Origin: CALKAL01 sp051846895
GTDB lineage: Bacteria; Bacillota; Bacilli; Bacillales; Alkalibacillaceae
Reading direction: 5' to 3'
Assembly: GCA_051846895.1 (NCBI GenBank)
Contig: JBPYCQ010000021.1
Span: 1-32,632, forward strand
DNA length: 32,632 nucleotides
Part shown: piece by piece, positions 7,310 to 14,778 of the stretch
Position numbering within the stretch: the stretch's first letter is position 1
How the letters are laid out: the number at the start of each line of letters is the position of its first letter
Program-made: the position numbers and the translations under genes
Notes under the pieces: model-generated
Database searches by the model: none
What the model saw: the letters and a program-made list of their open reading frames with translations, nothing else
Told to the model about the DNA's origin: nothing

Positions 7310-8164
7310 ATGCTAAATCGTGTCATTAAACAATTCGGATTACAGGTACGAACTATTCATGAAGTCGATGATTCGCATAGTTCAACAGTCTATAAATGTA
7401 CTTTGTCTGAGGGTGAAAAAGTTTATTTGAAGATCCCATATACAAGGATCAAGTTTCAGAGGGAACTAGAGGCCTATGAAATATTAAAGGGAAGCGTTCC
7501 AACTCCAGAATTAATGGATTACTGGCCTGGTGATGAAGGGTGCCCAGGAGCATTTTTGCTATCTGAGTTAAAAGGGAAGCCACTAACGTCTGATGCTGCA
7601 CCCTTAGTAGCTTTTCAAGTTGGAGTTGTTCATGCTAGAATGCATACAGTTCTTCCGCCTAAAGAATTAACAGGAATCAAAAATGAATTTCCAAATTGGT
7701 CAAGTTTTATTGAACAACAATTTTATAGTTTTGCAGAGGATGTTAAAGTTATTTTAGAGGAACGACTTTACAATCAAGCAATTGAAAAATTCCAAGTCAT
7801 GAAAAAGCAGCTTCCTAACCCAGATGGACCAAGCTTTGTACATATGGATTTTCGACCAGGAAATATCATAGTAAACGGTGATCAAGTTTCAGGAATAATA
7901 GATTTTGAAAGTGTAAGATTTGGCTCAACGGAAATCGACTTTACAAAACTGTATCGTGATTACTTGAGTCTAGATGAAAGCCTGTACCATGCTTATCAAG
8001 AGGGCTATAACAGTATAAGGCCATTAATTGATTTAGAAAAAGTATTGCCATTTTATCGATTTACAGATGCTTTTAATAGTATAGGCTGGTGTAAACGTCG
8101 TGGAATTGAGAATAATGCTCAATTTCTTGAAGAAAATCTATCTATTTTAAAGGAACTTTTATAG
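7310..8164 (+). CDS. Aminoglycoside phosphotransferase (APH)/choline kinase-like protein
   Basis: A 284-aa cytoplasmic protein of the APH/protein-kinase-like fold. A likely ATP lysine lies at about residue 41 (VYLKIPYTR). The catalytic Brenner-type loop HMDFRPGN spans 178-185, and the metal-binding segment IIDFE spans 196-200, both in family order. The ATG at 7310 is chosen because AAGGAG sits 7 nt before it; an upstream in-frame ATG at 7280 lacks such a site. The substrate cannot be told from the sequence. Small-molecule kinases of this family act on antibiotics, choline, homoserine or sugars, and resistance should not be assumed. A strong terminator follows, so it ends a transcript. Confidence 0.85.
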   Translation: MLNRVIKQFGLQVRTIHEVDDSHSSTVYKCTLSEGEKVYLKIPYTRIKFQRELEAYEILKGSVPTPELMDYWPGDEGCPGAFLLSELKGKPLTSDAAPLVAFQVGVVHARMHTVLPPKELTGIKNEFPNWSSFIEQQFYSFAEDVKVILEERLYNQAIEKFQVMKKQLPNPDGPSFVHMDFRPGNIIVNGDQVSGIIDFESVRFGSTEIDFTKLYRDYLSLDESLYHAYQEGYNSIRPLIDLEKVLPFYRFTDAFNSIGWCKRRGIENNAQFLEENLSILKELL

Positions 8165-8174
8165 AATTTAAGAG

Positions 8175-8205
8175 AAGGCGATCATTATATGGATCGTCTT
8201 TTTTT
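8175..8205 (+). terminator. Rho-independent terminator after the APH-like gene
   Basis: A 9-bp stem AAGGCGATC (8175-8183) and GATCGTCTT (8192-8200), including one G-U pair, with an 8-nt loop, is followed by a run of Ts. Confidence 0.88.
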
Positions 8206-8226
8206 ATGGGTCTATATAAAATATTT

Positions 8227-8245
8227 CGAATATTGTGTTAAAATT
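8227..8245 (+). promoter_or_regulatory. Extended -10 promoter element
   Basis: CGAATATTGTGTTAAAATT is a variant of the recurrent element, with an extended -10 TG-T-TAAAAT. It lies about 80 nt before the small membrane protein gene at 8326, directly after a terminator, a fitting place for a promoter. Confidence 0.55.
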
Positions 8246-8325
8246 TATATAAGTCACAGGAAACCGGTTTTTCATTAAAGTATTGGTTTCACTTAAACAG
8301 ATTAATTCTTTAGGAGGAATAAAAA

Positions 8326-8559
8326 ATGGCGGGATGGTCAATCGCTAATGGACTCTCGTTTGAAGATATAGCTGGACATACGATTGAGTTAATTCTAATG
8401 TGGCTTATCTTTGCTGTTCTAGGGATTTGGGTGTACTACAGTGCTGAAGCATATTATGTAAAAGGAATATATAAATTCATTTTCGTTCTCTCAACGATAT
8501 TAACTGGACCAATTGGGCTGATCATCTACTTTTTGTTTAGAAATAGATGTGTTAGATAA
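8326..8559 (+). CDS. Small membrane protein, 77 aa
   Basis: Two predicted membrane helices, about residues 20-42 (IELILMWLIFAVLGIWVYY) and 50-70 (FIFVLSTILTGPIGLIIYFLF), with a short basic C-terminus (RNRCVR). TAGGAGGAAT before the ATG is a strong ribosome binding site. No enzymatic motif is seen. The TGPIGLIIYFLFR pattern resembles the membrane hairpins of small PLDN-type or DUF2834-like proteins, but I cannot assign a family. Confidence 0.75.
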   Translation: MAGWSIANGLSFEDIAGHTIELILMWLIFAVLGIWVYYSAEAYYVKGIYKFIFVLSTILTGPIGLIIYFLFRNRCVR

Positions 8560-8636
8560 TTTTTATTGTTAGTTAAATATGATTATTTAATTGGAACTTA
8601 GATTTACTAAAGTTAAAAATAGAAGGAGTCTTAAAA

Positions 8637-9050
8637 ATGAGTGACAAATTATTAAGAGTTGGAACTACTTATATTCCCGTAACGAATGTTGAACATTCGA
8701 CTGAATGGTATGTAAATAAATTAGGTGCAGAGTTAACTTATAAAGATGAAGACAAAGCAATTATAAACCTTGCGAATCAAAGTTTTTTTCTTATGAAGTC
8801 AAATGAAGATCAAAACTCTAATTTCGTTGATGTTTATGGGACAGAACGTTTTTCTTTAACATTTGAAGTAAATGGATTAGAGGCTTTGGAGGCATTACAT
8901 AAAGACTTTTTAGAAAATGGAGTAAGAGTCGGTGACATTGAAAACAGAGGACATTCTGGTAGGAATTTTGTTTTTTATGATTTTGACGGTAATAAATTTG
9001 ATGTATGGAGTGAACTTAGTCCAGTTTTCAAAGAGAAATTTTTAATCTAA
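8637..9050 (+). CDS. VOC (glyoxalase/bleomycin resistance) family protein
   Basis: A 137-aa protein with two beta-alpha-beta-beta-beta modules typical of the VOC fold. The N-terminal module contains YIPVTNVEHSTEWYVNKLGA, the family's characteristic helix start. The C-terminal module ends in NFVFYDFDGNKFDVWSEL, the conserved DPDGN-like turn, with Asp in place of the usual final Glu metal ligand. AGAAGGAG lies upstream. The substrate is unknown; members include glyoxalases, dioxygenases and antibiotic-binding proteins. It is followed 12 nt later by a lipoprotein gene, so the two are probably co-transcribed. Confidence 0.88.
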   Translation: MSDKLLRVGTTYIPVTNVEHSTEWYVNKLGAELTYKDEDKAIINLANQSFFLMKSNEDQNSNFVDVYGTERFSLTFEVNGLEALEALHKDFLENGVRVGDIENRGHSGRNFVFYDFDGNKFDVWSELSPVFKEKFLI

Positions 9051-9062
9051 TGGAGTGATCAC

Positions 9063-9527
9063 ATGAAAAGATATTCAGTCTGGCTATTTTGTGCCGCGTC
9101 CATTGTGATACTTTTAGCAGGGTGCGGGAGTTCAAAGGACTGGGAACCAACTGTATATGAAACGGTTAACGATTTAGAGGGAGTAATAATGACAGTGGTG
9201 GAAGGAACCGTCTCCCCGACAGGATTGACTGTTTTAATAGAGATTAATTCCGACAAGCAGTGCATCTATGGTGAGTATTTTATGTTAGAGAAAAAAATCG
9301 AAGGTGAATGGTATCAAGTTCCCATTGAGTTTGAAGATAACTATGGATTTAATGATATTGGTTATGAGCTGAATCCATCAGATATTGGGGAATGGATAGT
9401 TGATTGGGATTGGCTGTATGGCAGTTTGGACCCTGGTGAATACCGTATTGTGAAAGATATAAGTGATTTTAGAGAGCCTGGGGATTATGATAAATATAAT
9501 CTGGCAGCGGAGTTTACAGTTGATTAG
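9063..9527 (+). CDS. Putative lipoprotein with Ig-like fold, 154 aa
   Basis: The signal peptide MKRYSVWLFCAASIVILLAG ends at Cys21 (lipobox LAGC). The mature part has a repeated beta-strand pattern with EGEWYQVPI and LDPGEYRIVKDI, as in the Ig-like domains of Bacillus lipoproteins (possibly the Big_14 type). That points to an extracellular structural or binding domain rather than an enzyme. It is 12 nt downstream of the VOC gene, and TGGAGTGATC before the ATG supplies the ribosome binding site. Confidence 0.8.
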   Translation: MKRYSVWLFCAASIVILLAGCGSSKDWEPTVYETVNDLEGVIMTVVEGTVSPTGLTVLIEINSDKQCIYGEYFMLEKKIEGEWYQVPIEFEDNYGFNDIGYELNPSDIGEWIVDWDWLYGSLDPGEYRIVKDISDFREPGDYDKYNLAAEFTVD

Positions 9528-9590
9528 AATAAGAATAGAAAAAAGTTAAAGGATGCTTCTTGTAATCATCAACTAGGAAGTGAAAGAGAT

Positions 9591-10424
9591 ATGTGGGAGA
9601 AAAAGTACGTAAAAACGGATAGAGGAAAATTTGAAATGTTCGTCTCAGGAACTGGAGAACCGTTATGTGTTACTCATCTTTATAGTGAATACGATGAACG
9701 AGGTAATACATTCGCCAATCCATTTACCTCTTATTACAAAGTCCATTTAGTGAATCTTCGTGGTTGCGGCAACTCTGTGGAAGCTGAAACAGAAGAGCAG
9801 TATAGTATGCTAGAGTCCGTAAAAGACTTAGAAGCAATTCGGGACGCTTTAGGTTTTGAACAATGGGGGTTTGCTGGACATTCAACAGGTGGTATGTTAG
9901 GTCTAAAATATGCCGTAATAGCACCAACTTCTCTAACGAAGATTATTGTAGGTGGGGCATCTGCTAGTAAAGATTATAGTTCAGATGAAGGTAGTATTTA
10001 CTGCCATAAGAATCCGAAGTTCACACGAATTGTAGAAATTATGGATCAGCTTAATAACCCATCTACACCAATCGAGATTCGTAAACAATTAGGGTATGAA
10101 TGGGCTGCCATGTCATTTTATTCGGAAGAAAAGCTGAAACAATCATTAAACATACCTAATAGCGGTAAAACTGTTGGCTCACGTTTAGATTATTTTAGAA
10201 AAGTTGAAATTTCTACATATGACCTAAGGGATTCATTGGTAAACGTCAATGTACCGAGCTATATTTATGCAGGTAAATACGATGCCCAATGCCCCCATAA
10301 ATTTGGAAAAGAAATTGCTGATCTTATACCTAATGCGCAGTTTACAACATTTTATAAGAGTAATCATAATCCGTTTGTCGAAGAAGAAGAAAGATTTATA
10401 GAGTTTGTTCAGTCTACATTATAA
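9591..10424 (+). CDS. Alpha/beta hydrolase
   Basis: A 277-aa protein with the alpha/beta-hydrolase fold. The nucleophile elbow is GHSTGG with Ser98. The catalytic acid is probably the Asp in YAGKYDAQCP, and the histidine is in KSNHNPFVEE near the C-terminus. The oxyanion-region sequence HLVNLRGCGNS resembles the HxxDxRGxGxS motif of proline iminopeptidase-like and epoxide-hydrolase-like members. It has no signal peptide, so it is cytoplasmic. The substrate is unknown. GGAAGTG upstream is a moderate ribosome binding site. It is followed by two small membrane-associated proteins. Confidence 0.9.
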   Translation: MWEKKYVKTDRGKFEMFVSGTGEPLCVTHLYSEYDERGNTFANPFTSYYKVHLVNLRGCGNSVEAETEEQYSMLESVKDLEAIRDALGFEQWGFAGHSTGGMLGLKYAVIAPTSLTKIIVGGASASKDYSSDEGSIYCHKNPKFTRIVEIMDQLNNPSTPIEIRKQLGYEWAAMSFYSEEKLKQSLNIPNSGKTVGSRLDYFRKVEISTYDLRDSLVNVNVPSYIYAGKYDAQCPHKFGKEIADLIPNAQFTTFYKSNHNPFVEEEERFIEFVQSTL

Positions 10425-10458
10425 GAGCTAAAAGAAGCAATTAAAGGGGGTAGGAGCA

Positions 10459-10647
10459 TTGTCGACATTAGTTAATGTTTTTCTATATTCATTGCCGATA
10501 CTTATAGTACTACTATTTTTATATTGGGGAGCCAAAGATGCATGGTTTAATTTCAATAAGAAAAATGATGAAAAGCTAAATGAAATTATAAGGTTAAATA
10601 ATGAATTGAGACAGGAAATTGATGATCTTAAGGCAAAGATTAAATAA
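10459..10647 (+). CDS. Small membrane-anchored coiled-coil protein, 62 aa
   Basis: A TTG start follows GGGGGTAGGAG. One N-terminal membrane helix (about residues 5-24, VFLYSLPILIVLLFLYWGA) is followed by a cytoplasmic charged segment with heptad character (KLNEIIRLNNELRQEIDDLKAKIK), likely a short coiled coil. Similar short proteins are common in Bacillaceae but have no assigned role. It lies 34 nt after the hydrolase gene and 32 nt before the next gene, suggesting a common transcript. Confidence 0.72.
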   Translation: MSTLVNVFLYSLPILIVLLFLYWGAKDAWFNFNKKNDEKLNEIIRLNNELRQEIDDLKAKIK

Positions 10648-10679
10648 GTACGATTGTGTAATAAGGTAGGGGATTTGTT

Positions 10680-11219
10680 ATGTTAAAGAAAATTCTTACA
10701 TCCGTATTAATTTTATTATTAGTTGTATCAGTTGGATTTAATTATAAACTCTATCAAGAAAATAAAGACTACAAAATGTCCATCGGTTCAGATTACTTGA
10801 TGACTGTTAGGGATACCCTCTTTGAATTAAGTTCCCCAGACAACAGCTATTGGCTTGAAGTGTTAGAAGAAGATCATGGAGAAATTTTAATAGAAAGACA
10901 TATAGTAGAATTAGACGAAATAGCAAGAGGATTTTCAAGAATGAATGGAAAAGTCGGAGTTCTAGGGGACTATTTAAAAATACAAAGTCGACTTTACTCA
11001 GAGTTAGTCCAGGCAGTTAATGAACGTGATGACAGTAAGATAATAAGCACTCAAGATGAAATAGATCGCCACCACCAATTTCTAAGTAGAGTATTAGGAG
11101 AAGTGGAGGAGGAGTTTGGGGAAGATACATATTTGTGGTATCAGGAACTTTCCAACTCTGATTCAGAAACGTCAAATAGAATTTGGGATGAGATCCAAGT
11201 ATTTGAAAGACAGAAATGA
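10680..11219 (+). CDS. Membrane-anchored helical protein, 179 aa, unknown function
   Basis: An N-terminal uncleaved signal anchor (MLKKILTSVLILLLVVSVGF) is followed by an extracytoplasmic helical domain. Its acidic helices include MTVRDTLFELSSPDNSYWLEV, and then SRLYSELVQAVNERDD and HHQFLSRVLGEVEEEFGED. No cysteine or catalytic motif is seen. TAAGGTAGGGG upstream is the ribosome binding site. I do not recognise the family. With the preceding coiled-coil gene it could form an envelope pair. Confidence 0.75.
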   Translation: MLKKILTSVLILLLVVSVGFNYKLYQENKDYKMSIGSDYLMTVRDTLFELSSPDNSYWLEVLEEDHGEILIERHIVELDEIARGFSRMNGKVGVLGDYLKIQSRLYSELVQAVNERDDSKIISTQDEIDRHHQFLSRVLGEVEEEFGEDTYLWYQELSNSDSETSNRIWDEIQVFERQK

Positions 11220-11309
11220 GCAAATGATCTCAACCCGTTTATTTTGTTTTCGAAAGTCGAACAGATATATTTGAAAATGCTAAATTAAGTTGGAAAGGAG
11301 GATTTTGTT

Positions 11310-11738
11310 TTGAGAAAACTTATTCTTGTAATTTTATTGGGTTTCATTTTTTTATATGGGTGTAATTCTGATTCCTTACCGTTATCTTATATAGAGATGA
11401 GTAAAGATGAGCTTGATAAAAATGTTCAATCGTTCTTTGAAAAAGTTGAAGAAGACAATGGTGTTCACCTTTACTACGATGAAGAAAACACAATCTATGT
11501 ATATCTTAATGGTAGAAATGTTTTGCAAGGCGAAGAGGCGACATATTTTACCGAATTTGATATTCAAGCAGATGGTGAGACATTAAAGCTTTTATATAAA
11601 AGTGACGAGACATTGGATTATAAAGATGGATCATTTAGACGTGAGCTGTATTATAAAGTGACTTTAGATAAAAAATATGAAATAATTAGAGTCTTTAATA
11701 ATGGTGAAGAAACCCGTTTCGGAACTATTTCTGGATAA
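11310..11738 (+). CDS. Putative lipoprotein, 142 aa
   Basis: A TTG start is preceded by AAAGGAGG. The signal peptide MRKLILVILLGFIFLYGC has the lipobox LYGC (Cys18). The mature domain alternates beta strands (VHLYYDEENTIYVYLNGRNV, then EFDIQADGETLKLLYK). The last 28 residues are nearly repeated in the truncated remnant at 4873-4959, and a DUF2200 copy follows in both places. The 16-nt gap to the DUF2200 start suggests translational coupling. Its role is unknown. Confidence 0.8.
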   Translation: MRKLILVILLGFIFLYGCNSDSLPLSYIEMSKDELDKNVQSFFEKVEEDNGVHLYYDEENTIYVYLNGRNVLQGEEATYFTEFDIQADGETLKLLYKSDETLDYKDGSFRRELYYKVTLDKKYEIIRVFNNGEETRFGTISG

Positions 11739-11754
11739 GAGAAAGGAATTAGTC

Positions 11755-12104
11755 ATGCCCAAACATAAGATTTATTCAATGAGCGTCTCAAAAGTTTACC
11801 CACACTATATTACAAAGGCTGAGAAAAAAGGGCGTACAAAAGCAGAAGTCGATGAAATCATTCGATGGCTAACAGGATATAGCCAGGAAGAGTTAGAAAA
11901 CATTTGGAACAAGAAACAGACTTTGAGACCTTTTTTGCGGAAGCACCTCAACTTAATCCTTCTCGGGCTTTAATCAAAGGCGTAATTTGTGGCGTCCGAG
12001 TCGAGGAAATTGAAGAACCACTTATGCAGGAAATCCGCTATATGGATAAGCTGATTGATGAATTAGCAAAAGGAAAAGCGATGGAGAAGATTTTGCGAAA
12101 ATAA
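11755..12104 (+). pseudogene. DUF2200 family gene, frameshifted copy
   Basis: Compared with the intact copy at 4986-5336, the reading frame breaks near 11900. The intact gene reads GAAAAGCATTTA, this copy GAAAACATTTG, so one base is missing. The first frame then runs on to a stop at 11973, and the second frame carries the conserved C-terminal half (LNPSRALIKGVICGVRVEEI) to 12104. Protein identity across both parts is high, so the damage looks recent. A sequencing error at this one base is an alternative. Confidence 0.82.
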
Positions 12105-12181
12105 CTTAGGTACAGAAATTGCATAGAAGATACTAGCAACTTTAAGGTAGAAATATCCTTTACCCGGTTCATGCAGGAATT

Positions 12182-12280
12182 AGATTACTCAACTCATTTT
12201 TAGACTTACTCAACTCATAAATGAGATTACTCAACTAAAAAATCACTTTACTCAACTCAAAACCGGGATTACTCAACTCA
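12182..12280 (+). repeat. Intergenic array with exact 21-nt period (TTACTCAACTCA type)
   Basis: Five copies of the core TTACTCAACTCA start at 12185, 12206, 12227, 12248 and 12269, exactly 21 nt apart. The nine bases between cores vary (TTTTTAGAC, TAAATGAGA and so on). It lies between the broken DUF2200 gene and a membrane protein gene. A second array of the same type is at 14144-14218, in the same orientation. Confidence 0.9.
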
Positions 12281-12315
12281 GAGCACCTATCCTATAATTA
12301 CAATGGAGGAATATG

Positions 12316-12657
12316 ATGGAAGATAAAATCGTCTTAATGATCATAATCGCTTCTTGTATTGTCCCGCTAGTCATATTAGGCATTGTCTTTATGAATGGTA
12401 AGGGTTCTTTTTTAATAGCTGGGTATAACACCATGTCACAAGAAGAAAAAGAGAAGTACAACATAGTTGCGCTTTTAAAGTTCATGGGGAAAATGATGTT
12501 TGCTTTATCAGGTAGTATGTTATTATGGGTACTAAGTGTTGCGTATGAAATGAGCTGGTTATTCGTCATAGGCCTAGCCTTATTCATAGCCATGATTGCG
12601 TTTATGATCATCTACATTAATACAGGAAATAGGTTTAAAAAACAAAATATTTCTTAA
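12316..12657 (+). CDS. DUF3784 family membrane protein
   Basis: A 113-aa protein with three predicted membrane helices, at about residues 5-25, 55-75 and 78-100. Between the first two is the family's characteristic segment GKGSFLIAGYNTMSQEEKEK, on which the DUF3784 call rests. The ATG at 12316 is preferred over 12313 because GGAGG at 12305-12309 is better spaced. CTATAATTACA just upstream may contain the -10. The function is unknown. A second small membrane protein follows 20 nt later. Confidence 0.82.
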   Translation: MEDKIVLMIIIASCIVPLVILGIVFMNGKGSFLIAGYNTMSQEEKEKYNIVALLKFMGKMMFALSGSMLLWVLSVAYEMSWLFVIGLALFIAMIAFMIIYINTGNRFKKQNIS

Positions 12658-12677
12658 CCGTCAAGGGGGTGTCTATA

Positions 12678-12917
12678 TTGAAAAAATATGGAATTTTTGC
12701 GATTAGCTTTATACTGTTATTTACTTTATTAGAAGTTTTATCAGGTACGCTTTTAACATACTTATATAGACCGGATATAGAAGAAGCTTTTAGTCAAAAT
12801 TTGCCTCATGAAGTTGTTATTAGTAGTTCCAATTCGTTTTTATTAACATTATTTATTGCTTTTCTCGCAGCAACTATTGCTTATTTCATCTCGATAAAAA
12901 TGATCAGGCAATCTTAA
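12678..12917 (+). CDS. Small membrane protein, 79 aa
   Basis: The TTG start at 12678 lies 8 nt after AAGGGGG; a GTG at 12669 overlaps that site and is unlikely. Two membrane helices (IFAISFILLFTLLEVLSGTL and LLTLFIAFLAATIAYFISI) flank an extracytoplasmic loop of about 25 residues (YRPDIEEAFSQNLPHEVV). It is probably co-transcribed with the DUF3784 gene. I do not recognise the family. Confidence 0.72.
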   Translation: MKKYGIFAISFILLFTLLEVLSGTLLTYLYRPDIEEAFSQNLPHEVVISSSNSFLLTLFIAFLAATIAYFISIKMIRQS

Positions 12918-13011
12918 ACCAAAGGCCTCTTTTTAGAATAAGGATTTTTATTTATGTTAAGATAAAAGATGAGTTGAAACTTAATCAAGGCTTTTTAAGG
13001 AGTTATTTTAG

Positions 13012-13308
13012 ATGAAAATTGAGGTAAGTAAAGAGGCTTTGCAATGGTTTAAACAGGAAGTCGGATTAGAAAGTGGAGATAAAGTACGTTTTTTTACAAA
13101 AATTTATGGAACAAGTCCAGTTCAGGAGGGCTATGCACTAGGTTTCACAATTGATCAAGACTTGCGACATGCGGCTGTCAATACCGTCCAAGATGGGATT
13201 ACTTTCTTCATCAATGAGACAGACGAATGGTTTTTTAATGGGCATGATTTATATGTAGAATATAATGAATCCCTCGATGAAGTGGAATACCTTTATAAAA
13301 AATCTTAA
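13012..13308 (+). CDS. HesB/YneR-like protein (HesB-type fold)
   Basis: A 98-aa cytoplasmic protein resembling B. subtilis YneR of the HesB/IscA-like superfamily: MKIEVSKEALQWFKQEVGL at the start, VRFFTKIYG and GYALGF in the middle, and a C-terminal WFFNGHDLYVEYNE. The conserved cysteines of true A-type iron-sulfur carriers are absent, as in YneR, so it is unlikely to bind a cluster in the classical way. AAGGAG precedes the ATG. A bidirectional terminator separates it from the convergent minus-strand genes. Confidence 0.85.
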   Translation: MKIEVSKEALQWFKQEVGLESGDKVRFFTKIYGTSPVQEGYALGFTIDQDLRHAAVNTVQDGITFFINETDEWFFNGHDLYVEYNESLDEVEYLYKKS

Positions 13309-13309
13309 A

Positions 13310-13336
13310 AACGGACTTCCGCAGTGGAAGCCCGTT
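13310..13336. terminator. Bidirectional terminator between convergent genes
   Basis: AACGG-A-CTTCC (13310-13320) pairs with GGAAG-C-CCGTT (13326-13336), with one mismatch and a 5-nt loop. On the minus strand it is followed by a T-run, on the plus strand by TATTTA. The core AACGGACTTC recurs in the amidase terminator at 17217. Confidence 0.8.
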
Positions 13337-13338
13337 AT

Positions 13339-13741
13339 TTAATGAGTGCTGTATTTATTTATGAATTGTTCAGCCCATTTATAGTCAATCGGCCCGTTTA
13401 GAACAAGATAATAATTATGTTGAGGATGATTTTTTTCAAACATTATCCAGTCTATTTCCTCATCTTGATCTACTAAGTAAAAAAGGAACTGTTCATCCGG
13501 ATGTTGCGACGTAAAACTTTCTTCTTTTTGACGTTTAACAGTATATTGACTTACAAAATGTTGGAATTCTTTCATTATCATCAATTGTCCGATTAAAAAG
13601 CTTAGTATCATCAAGAGGAAGCTCGTTGTAATGAATTTTTACTATGTCATCTATATTAAGAGCATCGCCTAAATTTTGTTCACTATATTGATTAAATAAA
13701 GAATAGGCAATGACGGACAAATATAAATTTTTTCTACTCAG
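13339..13741 (-). pseudogene. Frameshifted gene of unknown function
   Basis: On the minus strand the frame opening at CTG 13741 (or TTG 13720) encodes SVIAYSLFNQYSEQNLGDAL, then NIDDIVKIHYNELPLDD, and stops at 13535. A second frame overlapping it from 13614 encodes KEFQHFVSQYTVKRQKEESF, then a segment with QFLFYLVDQDEEIDWIMFEK, ending at 13339. Together they look like one roughly 130-residue protein broken near 13555-13600. The ribosome binding site AAGGAGG lies inside the last codons of the upstream gene, whose stop is 1 nt from the CTG, so the two were translationally coupled. I do not recognise the family. Confidence 0.55.
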
Positions 13742-13742
13742 T

Positions 13743-14057
13743 TTAATGCCTCCTTAAGAGTACATAAATAGTAAAAAACCACCAAAAAATAATATATAAA
13801 TATAATACGGTTATAAAAATTGACCAAAGCTCGCCTTGTTGTAAGTTATGTATTAAATATTCAAGTTCATTAAGCCCTTTTATTCTCCCAATACTGTAAA
13901 AAAAACTAGCTATAGGTATGACAAACGATAAGACAACCGTTATGATTGAAATATTAATTAACCTCTTTTTTACGATATTAAATATTGCCATTACCAGTGT
14001 TATTAAGAAAAAAGAATAATAGATTCCCCAAAACCAATTAGGTAAAGTTTCCCACAT
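13743..14057 (-). CDS. Small membrane protein, 104 aa
   Basis: Three predicted membrane helices: IYYSFFLITLVMAIFNIV, INISIITVVLSFVIPIASFF and WSIFITVLYLYIIFWWFFTI. The N-terminus is Trp-rich and the C-terminus basic (LLRRH). AGAGGGAAG precedes the ATG, and an extended -10 element sits at 14099-14081, a very short leader. Its last codons (LRRH) carry the ribosome binding site of the downstream gene. The function is unknown. Confidence 0.75.
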   Translation of the reverse strand: MWETLPNWFWGIYYSFFLITLVMAIFNIVKKRLINISIITVVLSFVIPIASFFYSIGRIKGLNELEYLIHNLQQGELWSIFITVLYLYIIFWWFFTIYVLLRRH

Positions 14058-14080
14058 ACGCTTCCCTCTCTCATTTCTCC

Positions 14081-14099
14081 CATAATAACATATTATTCC
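14081..14099 (-). promoter_or_regulatory. Extended -10 promoter element (minus strand)
   Basis: Read on the minus strand, GGAATAATATGTTATTATG is almost identical to the element at 5729 on the plus strand. It ends 24 nt before the start of the membrane protein gene at 14057, good positional support for promoter function. Confidence 0.65.
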
Positions 14100-14143
14100 G
14101 ATGTGGGGATCGGTTTTGGGTTTTGATCGAATCAGAAGAGAGT

Positions 14144-14218
14144 TTACTCAACTCAAAATCGAATTTACTCACTTCAAAAATGAAGTTACTTAACTCAAAA
14201 ATGGGATTACTCAACTCA
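14144..14218 (+). repeat. Second TTACTCAACTCA array, 21-nt period
   Basis: Four cores start at 14144, 14165, 14186 and 14207, exactly 21 nt apart; the second and third have single changes (TTACTCACTTCA, TTACTTAACTCA). It sits between the divergent minus-strand promoter and paiA, and ends about 30 nt before the paiA start. Confidence 0.9.
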
Positions 14219-14248
14219 GCCATATATCAATCATAAGGAGAGGATTAT

Positions 14249-14767
14249 ATGCCTATTCATATAACAAAATGTAGCCACGAAGATTTACACCAACTCCAAG
14301 AAATTAGTGTTGAAACGTTCAACGACACTTTCAAGGATCAAAATTCGCCTGAAAATATGAAGGCTTATTTGGAGAAAGCTTTTAACATGAATCAATTAGA
14401 GCGTGAATTATCCAATCGTTCATCGCAATTCTTTTTTGTAAATGTCAATGATAAGATTGCAGGATACTTAAAAATCAATGTCAATGATGCTCAGGCTGAA
14501 GAGATGGGTGAAGATTCACTCGAGATTGAAAGAATTTATATAAGAAGTCAATTTCAAAAACAAGGGCTAGGAAAATACTTATTAAATCACGCTCTTGAGA
14601 TGGCTGAGGAGCTAAATAAAAAGAAAATCTGGTTAGGTGTTTGGGAGAAGAACGAAAATGCTATAGCGTTTTATGAAAAATTGGGGTTTGTTAAAACTGG
14701 AGCGCACTCTTTTTATATGGGGGATGAAGAACAGACAGATTTTATCATGACTAAAACGCTGAAGTGA
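14249..14767 (+). CDS. paiA: Spermidine/spermine N-acetyltransferase PaiA-like (GNAT)
   Basis: A 172-aa GNAT protein that closely follows B. subtilis PaiA along its length, including SVETFNDTFKDQNSPENMKA, the acetyl-CoA loop FQKQGLGK (residues 102-109), IWLGVWEKNENAIAFYEKLG and GAHSFYMGDEEQTDFIM at the C-terminus. PaiA acetylates polyamines with acetyl-CoA and in B. subtilis influences sporulation and protease genes. AAGGAGAGG precedes the ATG. In B. subtilis paiA is followed by paiB; here paiB is absent and an unknown secreted protein follows. The upstream 21-nt array may affect its expression. Confidence 0.93.
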   Translation: MPIHITKCSHEDLHQLQEISVETFNDTFKDQNSPENMKAYLEKAFNMNQLERELSNRSSQFFFVNVNDKIAGYLKINVNDAQAEEMGEDSLEIERIYIRSQFQKQGLGKYLLNHALEMAEELNKKKIWLGVWEKNENAIAFYEKLGFVKTGAHSFYMGDEEQTDFIMTKTLK

Positions 14768-14778
14768 GTAGAATTTTT

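Noticed and set aside
7310..8164. Aminoglycoside resistance gene
   Set aside because: The kinase motifs are clear, but nothing in the sequence identifies an aminoglycoside as substrate, and the gene sits in a chromosomal setting without other resistance genes.
12182..14218. CRISPR arrays
   Set aside because: Cores are only 12 nt with 9-nt variable parts and a 21-nt period; no cas genes are present, and spacers are far too short.
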